A stretch of DNA of 64,000 bases, from positions 1 to 64,000 of the forward strand of contig JAFWZN010000086.1 of assembly GCA_017522345.1 (NCBI GenBank). Direction: 5' to 3'. This document shows positions 52,138-60,362 of this stretch, piece after piece. The notes under the pieces are model-generated. The model was given only the letters and a program-made list of their open reading frames with translations, did no database searches and was not told the DNA's origin. Source of the stretch: Clostridia bacterium (lineage in GTDB: Bacteria; Bacillota; Clostridia; Christensenellales; Aristaeellaceae). The number at the start of each line of letters is the position of its first letter. Position 1 is the stretch's first letter. The translations under genes were made by a program, and so were the position numbers.

Positions 52138-53616
52138 CTATAGAAGTATGCAGATGAATCCGCCGTTCCCTTCGTTTATGATTTTGGATAATGTCTTTTG
52201 AACCTTTATGCGGATATCATCTGGCATGCGCATGAGCTTTCCGGAGAGTCCTTCCCTGACAAGCTCGCTCAATGAACGCCCGAAAATTTCCGTCTCCCAC
52301 AGGCTCTTGGGATCGTTTTCAAAGCCGCTTAAAAGATCCCTGACCAATTCTTCCGACTGCTTTTCCGTGCCGACGATCGGGCTGACTTCCGTTTGAATGT
52401 CCACGCGGATCATGTGAAGGCTCGGAGCGCCCGCCTTGAGCTTTACGCCGAAGCGGCTGCCCTGCTTTACAATCTGAGGTTCCTCCAGCGTCAGCTCGTT
52501 CATTTCCGGCGCAACCAATCCGTAGCCCGTCGCCTCTACGCTCTCAAGCGCGTCTTTCACGCGGTCGTACTTTTTCTTTGCGTCCACAAGCTCCTTCATA
52601 AGCTTTAAAAGATGCTCTTCACCGTCTACATTCTGACCGCTGGCTTCTCCGAGAATTCTGAAAAACAAGCCGTCTGCAAGCGCGGTTTTCATTTCGATGC
52701 TTCCATTGCTTAAGTGAATGCCGGTTGGGCGGATTTCGTCAATATATTCGCTTTCGGAAAGGCGACTGATCAGATCCTCGTAATCGCGAACGTGCGAAAG
52801 GCCGCGGGAGGAGGTTTGGATGGAGTCCATGATGCTTTCGTGTAAATAGTGGTTTCCGTCGAGCGCGCCGAGCCATGCGGGCAAATCCAGATGAATCTCG
52901 GTCAGCGGGAATTCAAACAATATGCTTTCGAGGATTTTGTTTATGTCGCTTTCAGACATGGTTTCGGCGTTTAACGATATCACGGGCACGGCGTATTTCT
53001 TTGAGAGCTTTTCTCTTAAATCCCTCGATTCCTGAGAAGCTGGGCGCGCGGTGTTTAAGAGAATCACATACGGCTTATTCAGGGCTTGAAGCTCCTTTAT
53101 CGCTCGTTCCTCCGCTTCCTCATAGGCGCGCCTTTCAAGATCAGTGAAGCTTCCGTCGGTGGTTACGACAAGTCCCACGGTCGAATGCTCCTCAATAACC
53201 TTTTTCGTGCCGATTTCTGCTGCGGTTTCAAGGGGAATATCATGATCGAACCACGGCGTTCTGACCATACGCGTATCTCCGTTGTCGTTTGCGCCGAGAA
53301 CGCCGTCGATTAGGTAGCCAACGCAGTCGATCAGCCTTACGCGAAACGACGCATTATCTTTTAAATGGATTTCCGCCGCCTGTGCAGGCACAAAGCGCGG
53401 CTCTACCGTCGTAATGGTCTTTCCTGCGCCGGAAACGGGCAGTTCGTCTATTGCGCGGTCGCGCCGGGCGCTTTCCTCCATGTTCGGAAGCACCGAAAGC
53501 TCCATAAAGCGTTTAATAAAGGTTGATTTTCCGGTGCGCACCGGGCCGACGACGCCGATATATATGTCGCCGCCTGAACGATTGGCAATGTCCGAATACA
53601 GATTCGTTTGATTCAT
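52138..53616 (-). CDS. spoIVA: Stage IV sporulation protein A
   Basis: SpoIVA is the ATPase that polymerises on the forespore surface as the base layer of the spore coat. The 492-residue protein has the Walker A GPVRTGKST (24-32), the Walker B-like RLIDCVGYLIDG and the long family-specific middle and C-terminal regions. The final residues are hydrophobic (GGFICILL), as in the family, where the C-terminus contacts SpoVM at the membrane. GGAGG lies upstream of the ATG. Confidence 0.97.
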   Translation of the reverse strand: MNQTNLYSDIANRSGGDIYIGVVGPVRTGKSTFIKRFMELSVLPNMEESARRDRAIDELPVSGAGKTITTVEPRFVPAQAAEIHLKDNASFRVRLIDCVGYLIDGVLGANDNGDTRMVRTPWFDHDIPLETAAEIGTKKVIEEHSTVGLVVTTDGSFTDLERRAYEEAEERAIKELQALNKPYVILLNTARPASQESRDLREKLSKKYAVPVISLNAETMSESDINKILESILFEFPLTEIHLDLPAWLGALDGNHYLHESIMDSIQTSSRGLSHVRDYEDLISRLSESEYIDEIRPTGIHLSNGSIEMKTALADGLFFRILGEASGQNVDGEEHLLKLMKELVDAKKKYDRVKDALESVEATGYGLVAPEMNELTLEEPQIVKQGSRFGVKLKAGAPSLHMIRVDIQTEVSPIVGTEKQSEELVRDLLSGFENDPKSLWETEIFGRSLSELVREGLSGKLMRMPDDIRIKVQKTLSKIINEGNGGFICILL

Positions 53617-53650
53617 TAAAATGCCTCCGCTTTCTGATTCGTTCTGCCTA

Positions 53651-53679
53651 AGCCTATGAAAGGGAAAGCCTGCGTATTC
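53651..53679 (-). promoter_or_regulatory. Possible sigma-E promoter of spoIVA
   Basis: On the minus strand GAATACG (53679-53673), a 14-base spacer and CATAGGCT (53658-53651). It matches the sigma-E pattern (KMATATT, 14-15, CATACAHT) at 5 of 7 and 6 of 8 positions, 35 bases before the ATG. spoIVA belongs to the sigma-E regulon in Bacillus. Confidence 0.45.
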
Positions 53680-53705
53680 TTAAAGGACGGGCTTGTTTTC
53701 TTCTA

Positions 53706-53734
53706 TTGCGCCGGAGGGGAAAATCATGTATAAT
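53706..53734 (+). promoter_or_regulatory. Promoter of the sortase operon
   Basis: TTGCGC (53706-53711), a 17-base spacer and TATAAT (53729-53734), 28 bases before the sortase ATG. Confidence 0.65.
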
Positions 53735-53762
53735 AGAAGCAAGTTTATGCCCGGAGGCAAGT

Positions 53763-54677
53763 ATGAAGGAAGCTAAGAACATAAAGAAAAAAAGAAAAAA
53801 GGCGGCGAGCGTGAATACGCTGCTTGTTTTGCTGTGCGTTCTTCTTTTGATCGTTGCAGGACTTTATATTATACGGTTCTATACGCTTCGTAACGACACG
53901 AAGAGGGATAATGAACGGTTATCGGATATGTACAGAGAGGCTAACGATAAACCTGTAATCGAGTCTATGGTATCGGATGCACCGGTAGATGGAAACGCGA
54001 ATGCGGGAAATGTGACGGAAAACGAGCCGATTATCATAACCTATCCACGTCCGCCCGAGGAAATTGCCCCGGCGTTTATGAAAGCATATGAGATCAATCC
54101 TGATGTCGTCGGTTTCCTTCATGTACCTCAAAGGACGGTTGACGATATTGAGCTCTTCGTAGTTAAAAGGGATAATGCGTATTATCTAAACCACGATTTC
54201 TATGGTGAAGAAAAAAAGAGCGGAACGCTGTTTTTGGATGAAGTAAACGCTATATGGCCGCAGGATCAGCACTTGATCATCTACGGACACAATATGAAGG
54301 ACGGAACTATGTTCGCTCGCCTGCCCAGATACAAGTCGATCGAATATGCTTATAACAATCCGTTTGTGTATTTCGATACGCTCTATGAAAAGGGAAGCTA
54401 TGTCGTATTGGCTGCGATTCGCCTGCCCGCCGGCGAAATGCTGACGGAAGGGTTTAACTTAAGAACGTTTACCTTCGGAGAGACGAGCTTTAAGTCCTTC
54501 ATGTACGATGTGCGCGAACGCGCCTTGTATGTAACCAATGTGGGCGTTAACGAAGACGATCAGCTTTTATCGCTTGTCACCTGCGCCTACAATGAGGACG
54601 ACGAACGCTTTTTGCTGATTACCCGGCGAATCCGCGAAAATGAAACGGAAGAGGAACTCAAGCAAAAGATCAGATAA
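53763..54677 (+). CDS. Class B sortase
   Basis: A 304-residue membrane-anchored transpeptidase. A Lys/Arg-rich N-terminus precedes one transmembrane helix (about 18-36), then a linker of about 70 residues and the sortase domain. Catalytic triad visible: His 176 in IIYGHNMKDGTMF, Cys 274 in LVTCAYNEDDERF and Arg 282. YGHNM and the long insertion before the Cys strand are class B features. GGAGG precedes the ATG. No LPxTG or NPQTN-type substrate is encoded in the window, so its client is elsewhere or is unusual. First gene of a three-gene operon. Confidence 0.9.
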   Translation: MKEAKNIKKKRKKAASVNTLLVLLCVLLLIVAGLYIIRFYTLRNDTKRDNERLSDMYREANDKPVIESMVSDAPVDGNANAGNVTENEPIIITYPRPPEEIAPAFMKAYEINPDVVGFLHVPQRTVDDIELFVVKRDNAYYLNHDFYGEEKKSGTLFLDEVNAIWPQDQHLIIYGHNMKDGTMFARLPRYKSIEYAYNNPFVYFDTLYEKGSYVVLAAIRLPAGEMLTEGFNLRTFTFGETSFKSFMYDVRERALYVTNVGVNEDDQLLSLVTCAYNEDDERFLLITRRIRENETEEELKQKIR

Positions 54678-54698
54678 TATACGTTAGGATGTGAAAAT

Positions 54699-55499
54699 AT
54701 GTCTTTAGCTGCGGAGCATTTTAAGGCGCTTTGCGAGAATGTGAACTATCAGGAGCTTAAATCAACCGAAAAAATACAAGCGGAGTTAAGGCGCGTCATT
54801 ACAGATACCCAGCAATTGACGCTCTCTCAGATGGATGATTCCTTGTCGAGACAATTGGGAAGCATTCTTTTTTCCCATGAGGCCGGCCTTATTTCGGCGC
54901 TAAGCGCCATCAATCCCCCGGAAATCAAATGGCGCAGAAAAAGTATACTCACGCTATCTTCCCTATTTGCACTTTTGGGAACCGCTGCAGGCGTGGGCGC
55001 CCTTATTCTGATTTTCAACAGCGGCAAACTCTGGATCTTTCTCCTTGCGTTTATTTCGGTTGCGCTGTTTTTGTTAAATGCATTGTGGCCCAGAGAAAAG
55101 CCTACCGCTGACATTTACCAGTCTGTGAATGCTAAAGCGCTTTTCATGCTTGCCGAAAGGCGCATGGAGGCGATTGACCGCGATCTTGAAGCCTACTTGA
55201 ACATCCCCGGCACGAATCAGGATGAGGACGAAGGCGTTCTTCAGCTGATTACAAAGGCCGTCGGCATGAAGCGGGAGGATCCTGACAGCGTTCCGGACGA
55301 GCTTATGACGGCGATTACCGCGCTTTCGATCGCGCGGGGCTATTCGCTTTATGACTATAACGGAGAAAACGACGAATATTTTGACGTTATGCCCACGATT
55401 CGCCAGACGCGAACGATCGTGCCCGCGCTGGTCAAAAATGGACGCGTGCTTTCAAAGGGACTTGCCATTGAACATACCCAGGAGCTTTCGGAGGAATAA
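54699..55499 (+). CDS. Unknown two-TM protein in the sortase operon, 266 aa
   Basis: No family is recognised. The N-terminal 80 residues are helical and charged; two adjacent hydrophobic segments (about 83-105 and 108-127) form a membrane hairpin that ends NALWPREKPTAD; the C-terminal 135 residues are acidic and soluble, with a repeated regular helix pattern. Both ends should be on the same side of the membrane, probably cytoplasmic. AGGATG precedes the ATG. Next gene starts seven bases after its stop, so they work together presumably. Confidence 0.7.
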   Translation: MSLAAEHFKALCENVNYQELKSTEKIQAELRRVITDTQQLTLSQMDDSLSRQLGSILFSHEAGLISALSAINPPEIKWRRKSILTLSSLFALLGTAAGVGALILIFNSGKLWIFLLAFISVALFLLNALWPREKPTADIYQSVNAKALFMLAERRMEAIDRDLEAYLNIPGTNQDEDEGVLQLITKAVGMKREDPDSVPDELMTAITALSIARGYSLYDYNGENDEYFDVMPTIRQTRTIVPALVKNGRVLSKGLAIEHTQELSEE

Positions 55500-55505
55500 C
55501 AGGCT

Positions 55506-57398
55506 ATGAAATATATCGGCATTGATATCGGCGACGGCGAAAGCGCGGTTGCGGTATTGGAAGAAGACAGCATTATTGAACCTGTGATAGAATATTTGGA
55601 TGGGTGCGGCAGTATTATTTCTGTAGTCGGCATGTCGGGCACGGATGTGCTTGTCGGCGAAAAGGCGCTGATTGACAGAAAGGTTGTTCACCTGCGTTCG
55701 CGGTTCAAAAGCCGCTTTTTGTCTTCCATCGATTCCGAGAGGGACATTGAACGCTTTGCCCACGGCCTGAAAAGCGCCCTTCTTCGAGAAAAGGAGGACT
55801 TTTTCGATGGGGATATCACCGTTGCGGTCGGTTGTCCCGCAGGCTGGAAGGATATAGACCGGAAAAGATATGCGGAAATTCTCAAAAAAGCGGGCTTTGA
55901 AAACGTACACATCGTATCCGAATCGCGCGCGGCGTTTTTCTATGCAAGATATGCGCACGAACTGAAGGTTGCGCCCGAGATGCTCAATCAGACGACGCTG
56001 GTTATCGACATCGGATCCTCCACCACGGACTTTGCTTATATTGTAAACGGAAAAGAATCGGCCGTCGGGACATTCGGAGACGTAAATCTTGGCGGCGGCT
56101 TAATCGAGGCGGGCATGCTCGCCCGTTCAATTCGAGACAACAGAAAAAAAGAAATCCTTGAAGAGGTATTCAAGAAATCACCTTCATGGAAGCATCGCGT
56201 CGAAATCGCGGCCAGAAGGCTCAAAGAGCAGTACTTTTTAAATGAAGACGAGTGGAAGACAATTCCCTGCGTCGGCGGCGAAACGGTGTATTACGACGAA
56301 CCTGTGCGCGTGAAATTTGAACTCAACGAAGACATCATGGACGAGATTCTGTCTACGCCGATGAGCGAACTGCACGGCGCGACATTTTATGAGAGCCTGA
56401 GCGACTTATTGAGGCATACGCATCAAGCGACAAGCGAAAACCCGCCCAAGCTCGTCATTCTTACCGGCGGCGCTTCCAGAATGCGCTTTTTCAGAGAAGC
56501 CGTAGAGCGCCGATTCCCGTCAAGTCAGGTAATCCTCTGCCCCAATCCGGAATTTTCCATCGCAAAGGGACTGGCGTACGCTGCAAGGGTGGACAAAAAG
56601 CTTGAAATGTTCAATCACGACATTCAGGCATATTTTGACAGCGGAGACATAAAGGATGCGATTCACGAATCCGTCCGCTGGCTGACGGTTCCGCTTTCAA
56701 GTATACTGTCCGGGCGAATTGTAAACGACGTTGTCATGAAGGTGCTTGCGGACTGGAAAAAGGGCGAAATCCGTTCGATTAACGATATGGAAAAGCCGAT
56801 TATTGAAAGAGCGGGGCTTCTGCTTAAGACGCTTAAGGAAATTCCCGAGATTTGCCCTGCGATTGACGATTGGTGTCAGAAGCTGTTTGCGCGCGTCCAG
56901 CCGCAGCTGGATGAAATTTGCAGAAAGCATGATGTGGACAGGGCGCTTATGTCTTTAAGCTACTTAACGTCGATTGCAGGTCCCGATCAGGTCAACATTC
57001 TGTTTGAAAATCCTGCGCTAAGCGGCATCGCATATGTGATTACCGGCGCGGTCAGCGCGACGATCTGCGGCGGCGGCGGAGTTGCGCTTCTGACTGCGGG
57101 GCTTCCCGGCGTTCTGATCGGCGCAGTATTGGGCGTTGCAGTGGCTTATCTGGGCAAAAGGGTCATTGCCGCACAAATCAATAAAGCCGATCTTCCGCTT
57201 ATCTCAAGAGCGATTATTTACAGAACCTTTAAAGGCAGTCTTTCCTCTGCAAGGCAAAAGCGAATGATCGAAGAAGCGCTCATGGAGACGATGTCGAAGC
57301 CGGAATTTGAAAGAACGCTTGAAACGGAAGTCACCATCAGCATTGAAGATCAGATTATGAAGCTTGCAAGAAATGTTGAAATGCCGATTGTGCAGTGA
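55506..57398 (+). CDS. Hsp70-like ATPase with C-terminal membrane hairpin
   Basis: A 630-residue actin/Hsp70-fold protein. The N-terminal 370 residues carry the ATPase motifs: phosphate 1 YIGIDIGDGESAV, phosphate 2 LVIDIGSSTTDFAYI and adenosine LTGGASRMRFF. There is no DnaK substrate-binding domain; instead a helical region (about 380-500) leads to a Gly-rich hydrophobic stretch at about 505-560 (YVITGAVSATICGGGGVALL, GVLIGAVLGVAVAYLG) and a final helical tail. It looks like a membrane-associated Hsp70-type ATPase of unknown function. GGAGGA precedes the ATG. Confidence 0.82.
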   Translation: MKYIGIDIGDGESAVAVLEEDSIIEPVIEYLDGCGSIISVVGMSGTDVLVGEKALIDRKVVHLRSRFKSRFLSSIDSERDIERFAHGLKSALLREKEDFFDGDITVAVGCPAGWKDIDRKRYAEILKKAGFENVHIVSESRAAFFYARYAHELKVAPEMLNQTTLVIDIGSSTTDFAYIVNGKESAVGTFGDVNLGGGLIEAGMLARSIRDNRKKEILEEVFKKSPSWKHRVEIAARRLKEQYFLNEDEWKTIPCVGGETVYYDEPVRVKFELNEDIMDEILSTPMSELHGATFYESLSDLLRHTHQATSENPPKLVILTGGASRMRFFREAVERRFPSSQVILCPNPEFSIAKGLAYAARVDKKLEMFNHDIQAYFDSGDIKDAIHESVRWLTVPLSSILSGRIVNDVVMKVLADWKKGEIRSINDMEKPIIERAGLLLKTLKEIPEICPAIDDWCQKLFARVQPQLDEICRKHDVDRALMSLSYLTSIAGPDQVNILFENPALSGIAYVITGAVSATICGGGGVALLTAGLPGVLIGAVLGVAVAYLGKRVIAAQINKADLPLISRAIIYRTFKGSLSSARQKRMIEEALMETMSKPEFERTLETEVTISIEDQIMKLARNVEMPIVQ

Positions 57399-57401
57399 CA
57401 A

Positions 57402-57437
57402 ATGAAAAAGAAGCTCGCCAAGGAGCTTCTTTTTCAT
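57402..57437. terminator. Bidirectional terminator after the Hsp70-like gene
   Basis: ATGAAAAAGAAGCTC and GAGCTTCTTTTTCAT are perfectly complementary (15 bp) with a seven-base loop; the T-run is inside the arm. It lies between convergent genes. Confidence 0.8.
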
Positions 57438-57902
57438 TTAATCGCAAGCTTTTGATTTAGAGAAGGTCAGAAAACCTAAAATGATTTTAAAGAGCATCGT
57501 TGCCGCGAACATACCAAGCGCCATTGCGCCTGCGGCGGATAAAGTATAAGAGCCTTTTGTGAGGAAAACTTCCTGATTTCCCTGAAGTAAACCCAGCATG
57601 GTGTAGTAAAGCGCGCCGCCGGGAACAAGCGGAATGATGGAGGTGATGATAAAAACTGTGACGGGCGTTTTCACAATGCGTGCGAGTATCTCGGCGAAAA
57701 ACGTGCCGGACGCTGCGGCAAGCGCGTAGCAGATGGGCTCCGATACGTTAAAATGCATGGCGACCAAATAAACGCCCCATGTAAGCGCGCCGCCCAGAGC
57801 GGAAAAGACGAGCTTTTTTGAGATGACGCCGAAGAACATTCCGAAGGATATGCTTCCGATAGCGGCCATCAGAATCGGGATGATCCATTCGTCCATGATC
57901 AT
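57438..57902 (-). CDS. Threonine/serine exporter, ThrE C-terminal half (ThrE_2)
   Basis: A 154-residue integral membrane protein with five hydrophobic segments, of the ThrE_2 (DUF3815) family: GMFFGVISKKLVFSALGGALTW and IIPLVPGGALYYTMLG. In many Firmicutes the exporter is split in two genes, as here; the ATG overlaps the stop of the first half by four bases (ATGA). GGGAGG supports it. Confidence 0.88.
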   Translation of the reverse strand: MIMDEWIIPILMAAIGSISFGMFFGVISKKLVFSALGGALTWGVYLVAMHFNVSEPICYALAAASGTFFAEILARIVKTPVTVFIITSIIPLVPGGALYYTMLGLLQGNQEVFLTKGSYTLSAAGAMALGMFAATMLFKIILGFLTFSKSKACD

Positions 57903-58666
57903 ACGTGAGCGCCTCCCATCAGCGTAAGAACGCCCGCCGCGCCGACGGCGATTGCGATGGCTAGAAACAGCGCTTCGGCGACATGCATGGTGCCTGCCTG
58001 AATATCGCCGGTTATAAAGTCGCGCATGCCGTTTACAAGCTCGACGCCCGGAATCAGAAGCATTACGTTTCCGATAATGATTTTATCCGCGTCGTGCCCG
58101 AAGCCCAAGCGCGTGAAAATAACGGCGAAAAACGCGGAGATTGCGGCGCAGAAAATGTCCTGAAAGACGATGTTTCCGCCAATTGCGCGGGCAAGCATGC
58201 CGGCAAAATACAATACGACGCCTGCGACTGCCGAAGCGGCGGCGTCCAGCCAGGAGCCGCCGAAAAACACGGCGAAGGAAGAGCTAATGACGGCGTAAAT
58301 CAGAATTTTCTCAATGTGATTATAGCGGCGGACATTTGATTTTTCCTTGATCAAACGTGCAAATTCCTCAGCGTCAGGCGTTTCCCGGCAGATTTTGCGG
58401 GCAAGATCGTTCATGCGATCAAGAAGCTCAAGGTTTGTCTGCACATTCACAACGCGCCTTGAATGCGTGATTTCTACCCCGTCAATTGTGATGGTTACGA
58501 TGATGTTTGACGGAATGCAGAATACGTGAGATTCGCTTGCGCCATAGGCTTTTACAAGGCGGGCGATCGTGTCCTCTACGCGGTAGACTTCTCCCCCGCT
58601 TCTTAACATGATTTCGCCGAGGTCGAGAATCTGGGTGAAGATTTTATTGAGATTTTGAGTGTGCAT
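57899..58666 (-). CDS. Threonine/serine exporter, ThrE N-terminal half (DUF1212)
   Basis: A 255-residue protein: cytoplasmic N-terminal DUF1212 part with GEIMLRSGGEVYRVEDTI and VFCIPSNIIVTI, followed by five hydrophobic segments from about residue 120. Family members export threonine and serine. The GGGAG upstream is rather far (13 bases) from the ATG. It lies in one operon with the SGNH hydrolase gene upstream, and biosynthesis genes for threonine lie 2-5 kb away. Confidence 0.88.
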   Translation of the reverse strand: MHTQNLNKIFTQILDLGEIMLRSGGEVYRVEDTIARLVKAYGASESHVFCIPSNIIVTITIDGVEITHSRRVVNVQTNLELLDRMNDLARKICRETPDAEEFARLIKEKSNVRRYNHIEKILIYAVISSSFAVFFGGSWLDAAASAVAGVVLYFAGMLARAIGGNIVFQDIFCAAISAFFAVIFTRLGFGHDADKIIIGNVMLLIPGVELVNGMRDFITGDIQAGTMHVAEALFLAIAIAVGAAGVLTLMGGAHV

Positions 58667-58695
58667 GCTTAATGTGCGTCTCCCAAAGTATTGAT

Positions 58696-59748
58696 CTATT
58701 TGTTTTCAAGCGCTTCTTTTAAAACCGGGTAGATTGCTTCGGCCATTCTGTAAAAGCCCAGATCGTTGGGGTGCGCGCCGTCTACGGTGCAGGCGTCTCT
58801 GTCCTTATCTCCAAACAGCGTCTTTCCGTCGATAAAGCGCACGCGTTTGTCGCCTGCGTCGATTGCGTTTTTATAGGTTTTATAGATGGCGTCTCTTCTC
58901 GCTTTGACGACTTCCGGATCCTTAAAAACGTCGGGCTTTGTGACGATGATAACCGGGATGTCGGGATGCGCTTTTCTAACGATTTTAAACATGCGCTCGT
59001 GGGTGTTTAAAAGATGCTCAACGGAAGGCGCATTGTGGTCGTAATCCATGACAAAAGCGCACATATCGATGCCAGCGATGAAATTCGCCATGATTTCCTC
59101 GCCTCTGCCGCTTCCTGAGAATCCAAGGTTTACATGATCCGAGTCCAGCCAGCGGGAAATGAAGCCCTGATAGCTGTTTCCGGGACGGGACGCGCAGCCG
59201 CCCTGCGTGATGGAAGAGCCATAGTAAACGACGGGCTTGTCGTAGGTGTATTTGCGGGGAGATAAGCAGGATGCGTCCTTTTCAAGGCCGACCAGAATCG
59301 CGGTTACGCCGTTGTAGAGCGGAAGATTGATCTCGATTTCCGCTTCTCCTTCGGGCTTTACGACAAAGCCCTCGTACCAGCTGCCGTCGGGCTTTTCGGG
59401 GCGAACGGAGCCGGAGAAAACGCCGTCTGAGATGATATCTACGCCGCTGATGCCGGTTAAGGGCATGTGGGACATGGTGAACGCATGGCGGGAATGAATA
59501 CGAACGGCAATTTTTCTGGAATTTGTCTTGAAACGAACGCGTCCGCCTGCTGTATGAGTGGCAAGCAGTTCAACGCCTTCGTTTGTACCCTTCGCGATAT
59601 CGGCAGGCACACGGAAAAAATCTTCGCCTTCGCAAACGGCAAGACCGCGAATCTCAAAGGGTTTGTCCTGCGCGTTTCGCCAGATATATTCTTCTTGAGA
59701 AAGCTTGCTGCCGATGAAAAAATTCGGGTCGATTTTTCCAAAATCCAT
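58696..59748 (-). CDS. SGNH/GDSL-family hydrolase
   Basis: A 350-residue esterase-type protein without signal peptide. A beta-sandwich N-terminal domain (about 1-165) precedes the SGNH domain: block I VVYYGSSITQGG with the nucleophile Ser, block II NLGFSGSGRG with the oxyanion Gly, and block V DGAHPNDLGF with catalytic Asp and His. This two-domain layout is found in bacterial carbohydrate esterases and related proteins; the ester substrate is unknown. Promoter at 59787-59816. Confidence 0.88.
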   Translation of the reverse strand: MDFGKIDPNFFIGSKLSQEEYIWRNAQDKPFEIRGLAVCEGEDFFRVPADIAKGTNEGVELLATHTAGGRVRFKTNSRKIAVRIHSRHAFTMSHMPLTGISGVDIISDGVFSGSVRPEKPDGSWYEGFVVKPEGEAEIEINLPLYNGVTAILVGLEKDASCLSPRKYTYDKPVVYYGSSITQGGCASRPGNSYQGFISRWLDSDHVNLGFSGSGRGEEIMANFIAGIDMCAFVMDYDHNAPSVEHLLNTHERMFKIVRKAHPDIPVIIVTKPDVFKDPEVVKARRDAIYKTYKNAIDAGDKRVRFIDGKTLFGDKDRDACTVDGAHPNDLGFYRMAEAIYPVLKEALENK

Positions 59749-59786
59749 AAAATTTCCTCCCGCTTCTGTCGTTTATTTCTCTTGTT

Positions 59787-59816
59787 ATTATACCGACATG
59801 AGGGCGTTGATGTCAA
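59787..59816 (-). promoter_or_regulatory. Promoter of the SGNH/ThrE operon
   Basis: TTGACA (59816-59811), an 18-base spacer and TATAAT (59792-59787) on the minus strand, 39 bases before the ATG. Its -35 overlaps that of the divergent ogt promoter by two bases. Confidence 0.75.
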
Positions 59817-59835
59817 CAAAGTTTTGGGATATAAT
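59807..59835 (+). promoter_or_regulatory. Promoter of ogt
   Basis: TTGATG (59807-59812), a 17-base spacer and TATAAT (59830-59835), 21 bases before the GTG start. Confidence 0.7.
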
Positions 59836-59855
59836 GTTGTAAAGAGGTGAAGAGC

Positions 59856-60362
59856 GTGAAGCATAAAAAGTATGTGGAGACGCGCTTTGGCGTTATTCTC
59901 CTTGAAAGCGAAAACGACTGCCTGACGGGTGCAAAACGCGTTTTACAATCTGATGCGGATTGTTCCTGTCCCGTGCTTGAAATGGCGGCGAAAGCGCTTT
60001 TAAACTACAATAACGGCCTGCCTTTTGATGAAGCCGTTCCGCTTGCCCCTCGATGCACGCCTTTTCAGATGGCGGTATACAGGGAAATTTCGAAAATCCC
60101 GTTCGGTGAAACCGCGTCATACGGCGAGATTGCAGAGAGAATCGGAAAAAAAGGCGCGTGTCGCGCTGTGGGAAGCGCGCTTAACAAAAATCCCATTTGG
60201 ATTTTCATTCCCTGCCATCGCGTGATTGGCAAAAACAAGGCCCTCACGGGCTTTGCCGGAGGGCTTGAAATGAAAGAAAAGCTTCTTTTACACGAGAAAG
60301 ATTATTTGGCGAACAATTCCGCAATCTGCACGGCATTTGTTGCGGCGCCCTTCCTGACCTGA
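59856..60362 (+). CDS. ogt: Methylated-DNA-protein-cysteine methyltransferase
   Basis: A suicide enzyme that takes the alkyl group from O6-alkylguanine. The 168-residue protein has the helix-turn-helix segment TPFQMAVYREISKIPFGETASYGEIA and the acceptor Cys in IPCHRVIG (Cys 120). The GTG at 59856 lies about six bases after GAGGTGA; an earlier in-frame GTG is part of that site. The normal family end (about LLLHEKDY) is followed by about 16 extra residues that run 61 bases into the convergent asd gene. Confidence 0.93.
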   Translation: MKHKKYVETRFGVILLESENDCLTGAKRVLQSDADCSCPVLEMAAKALLNYNNGLPFDEAVPLAPRCTPFQMAVYREISKIPFGETASYGEIAERIGKKGACRAVGSALNKNPIWIFIPCHRVIGKNKALTGFAGGLEMKEKLLLHEKDYLANNSAICTAFVAAPFLT

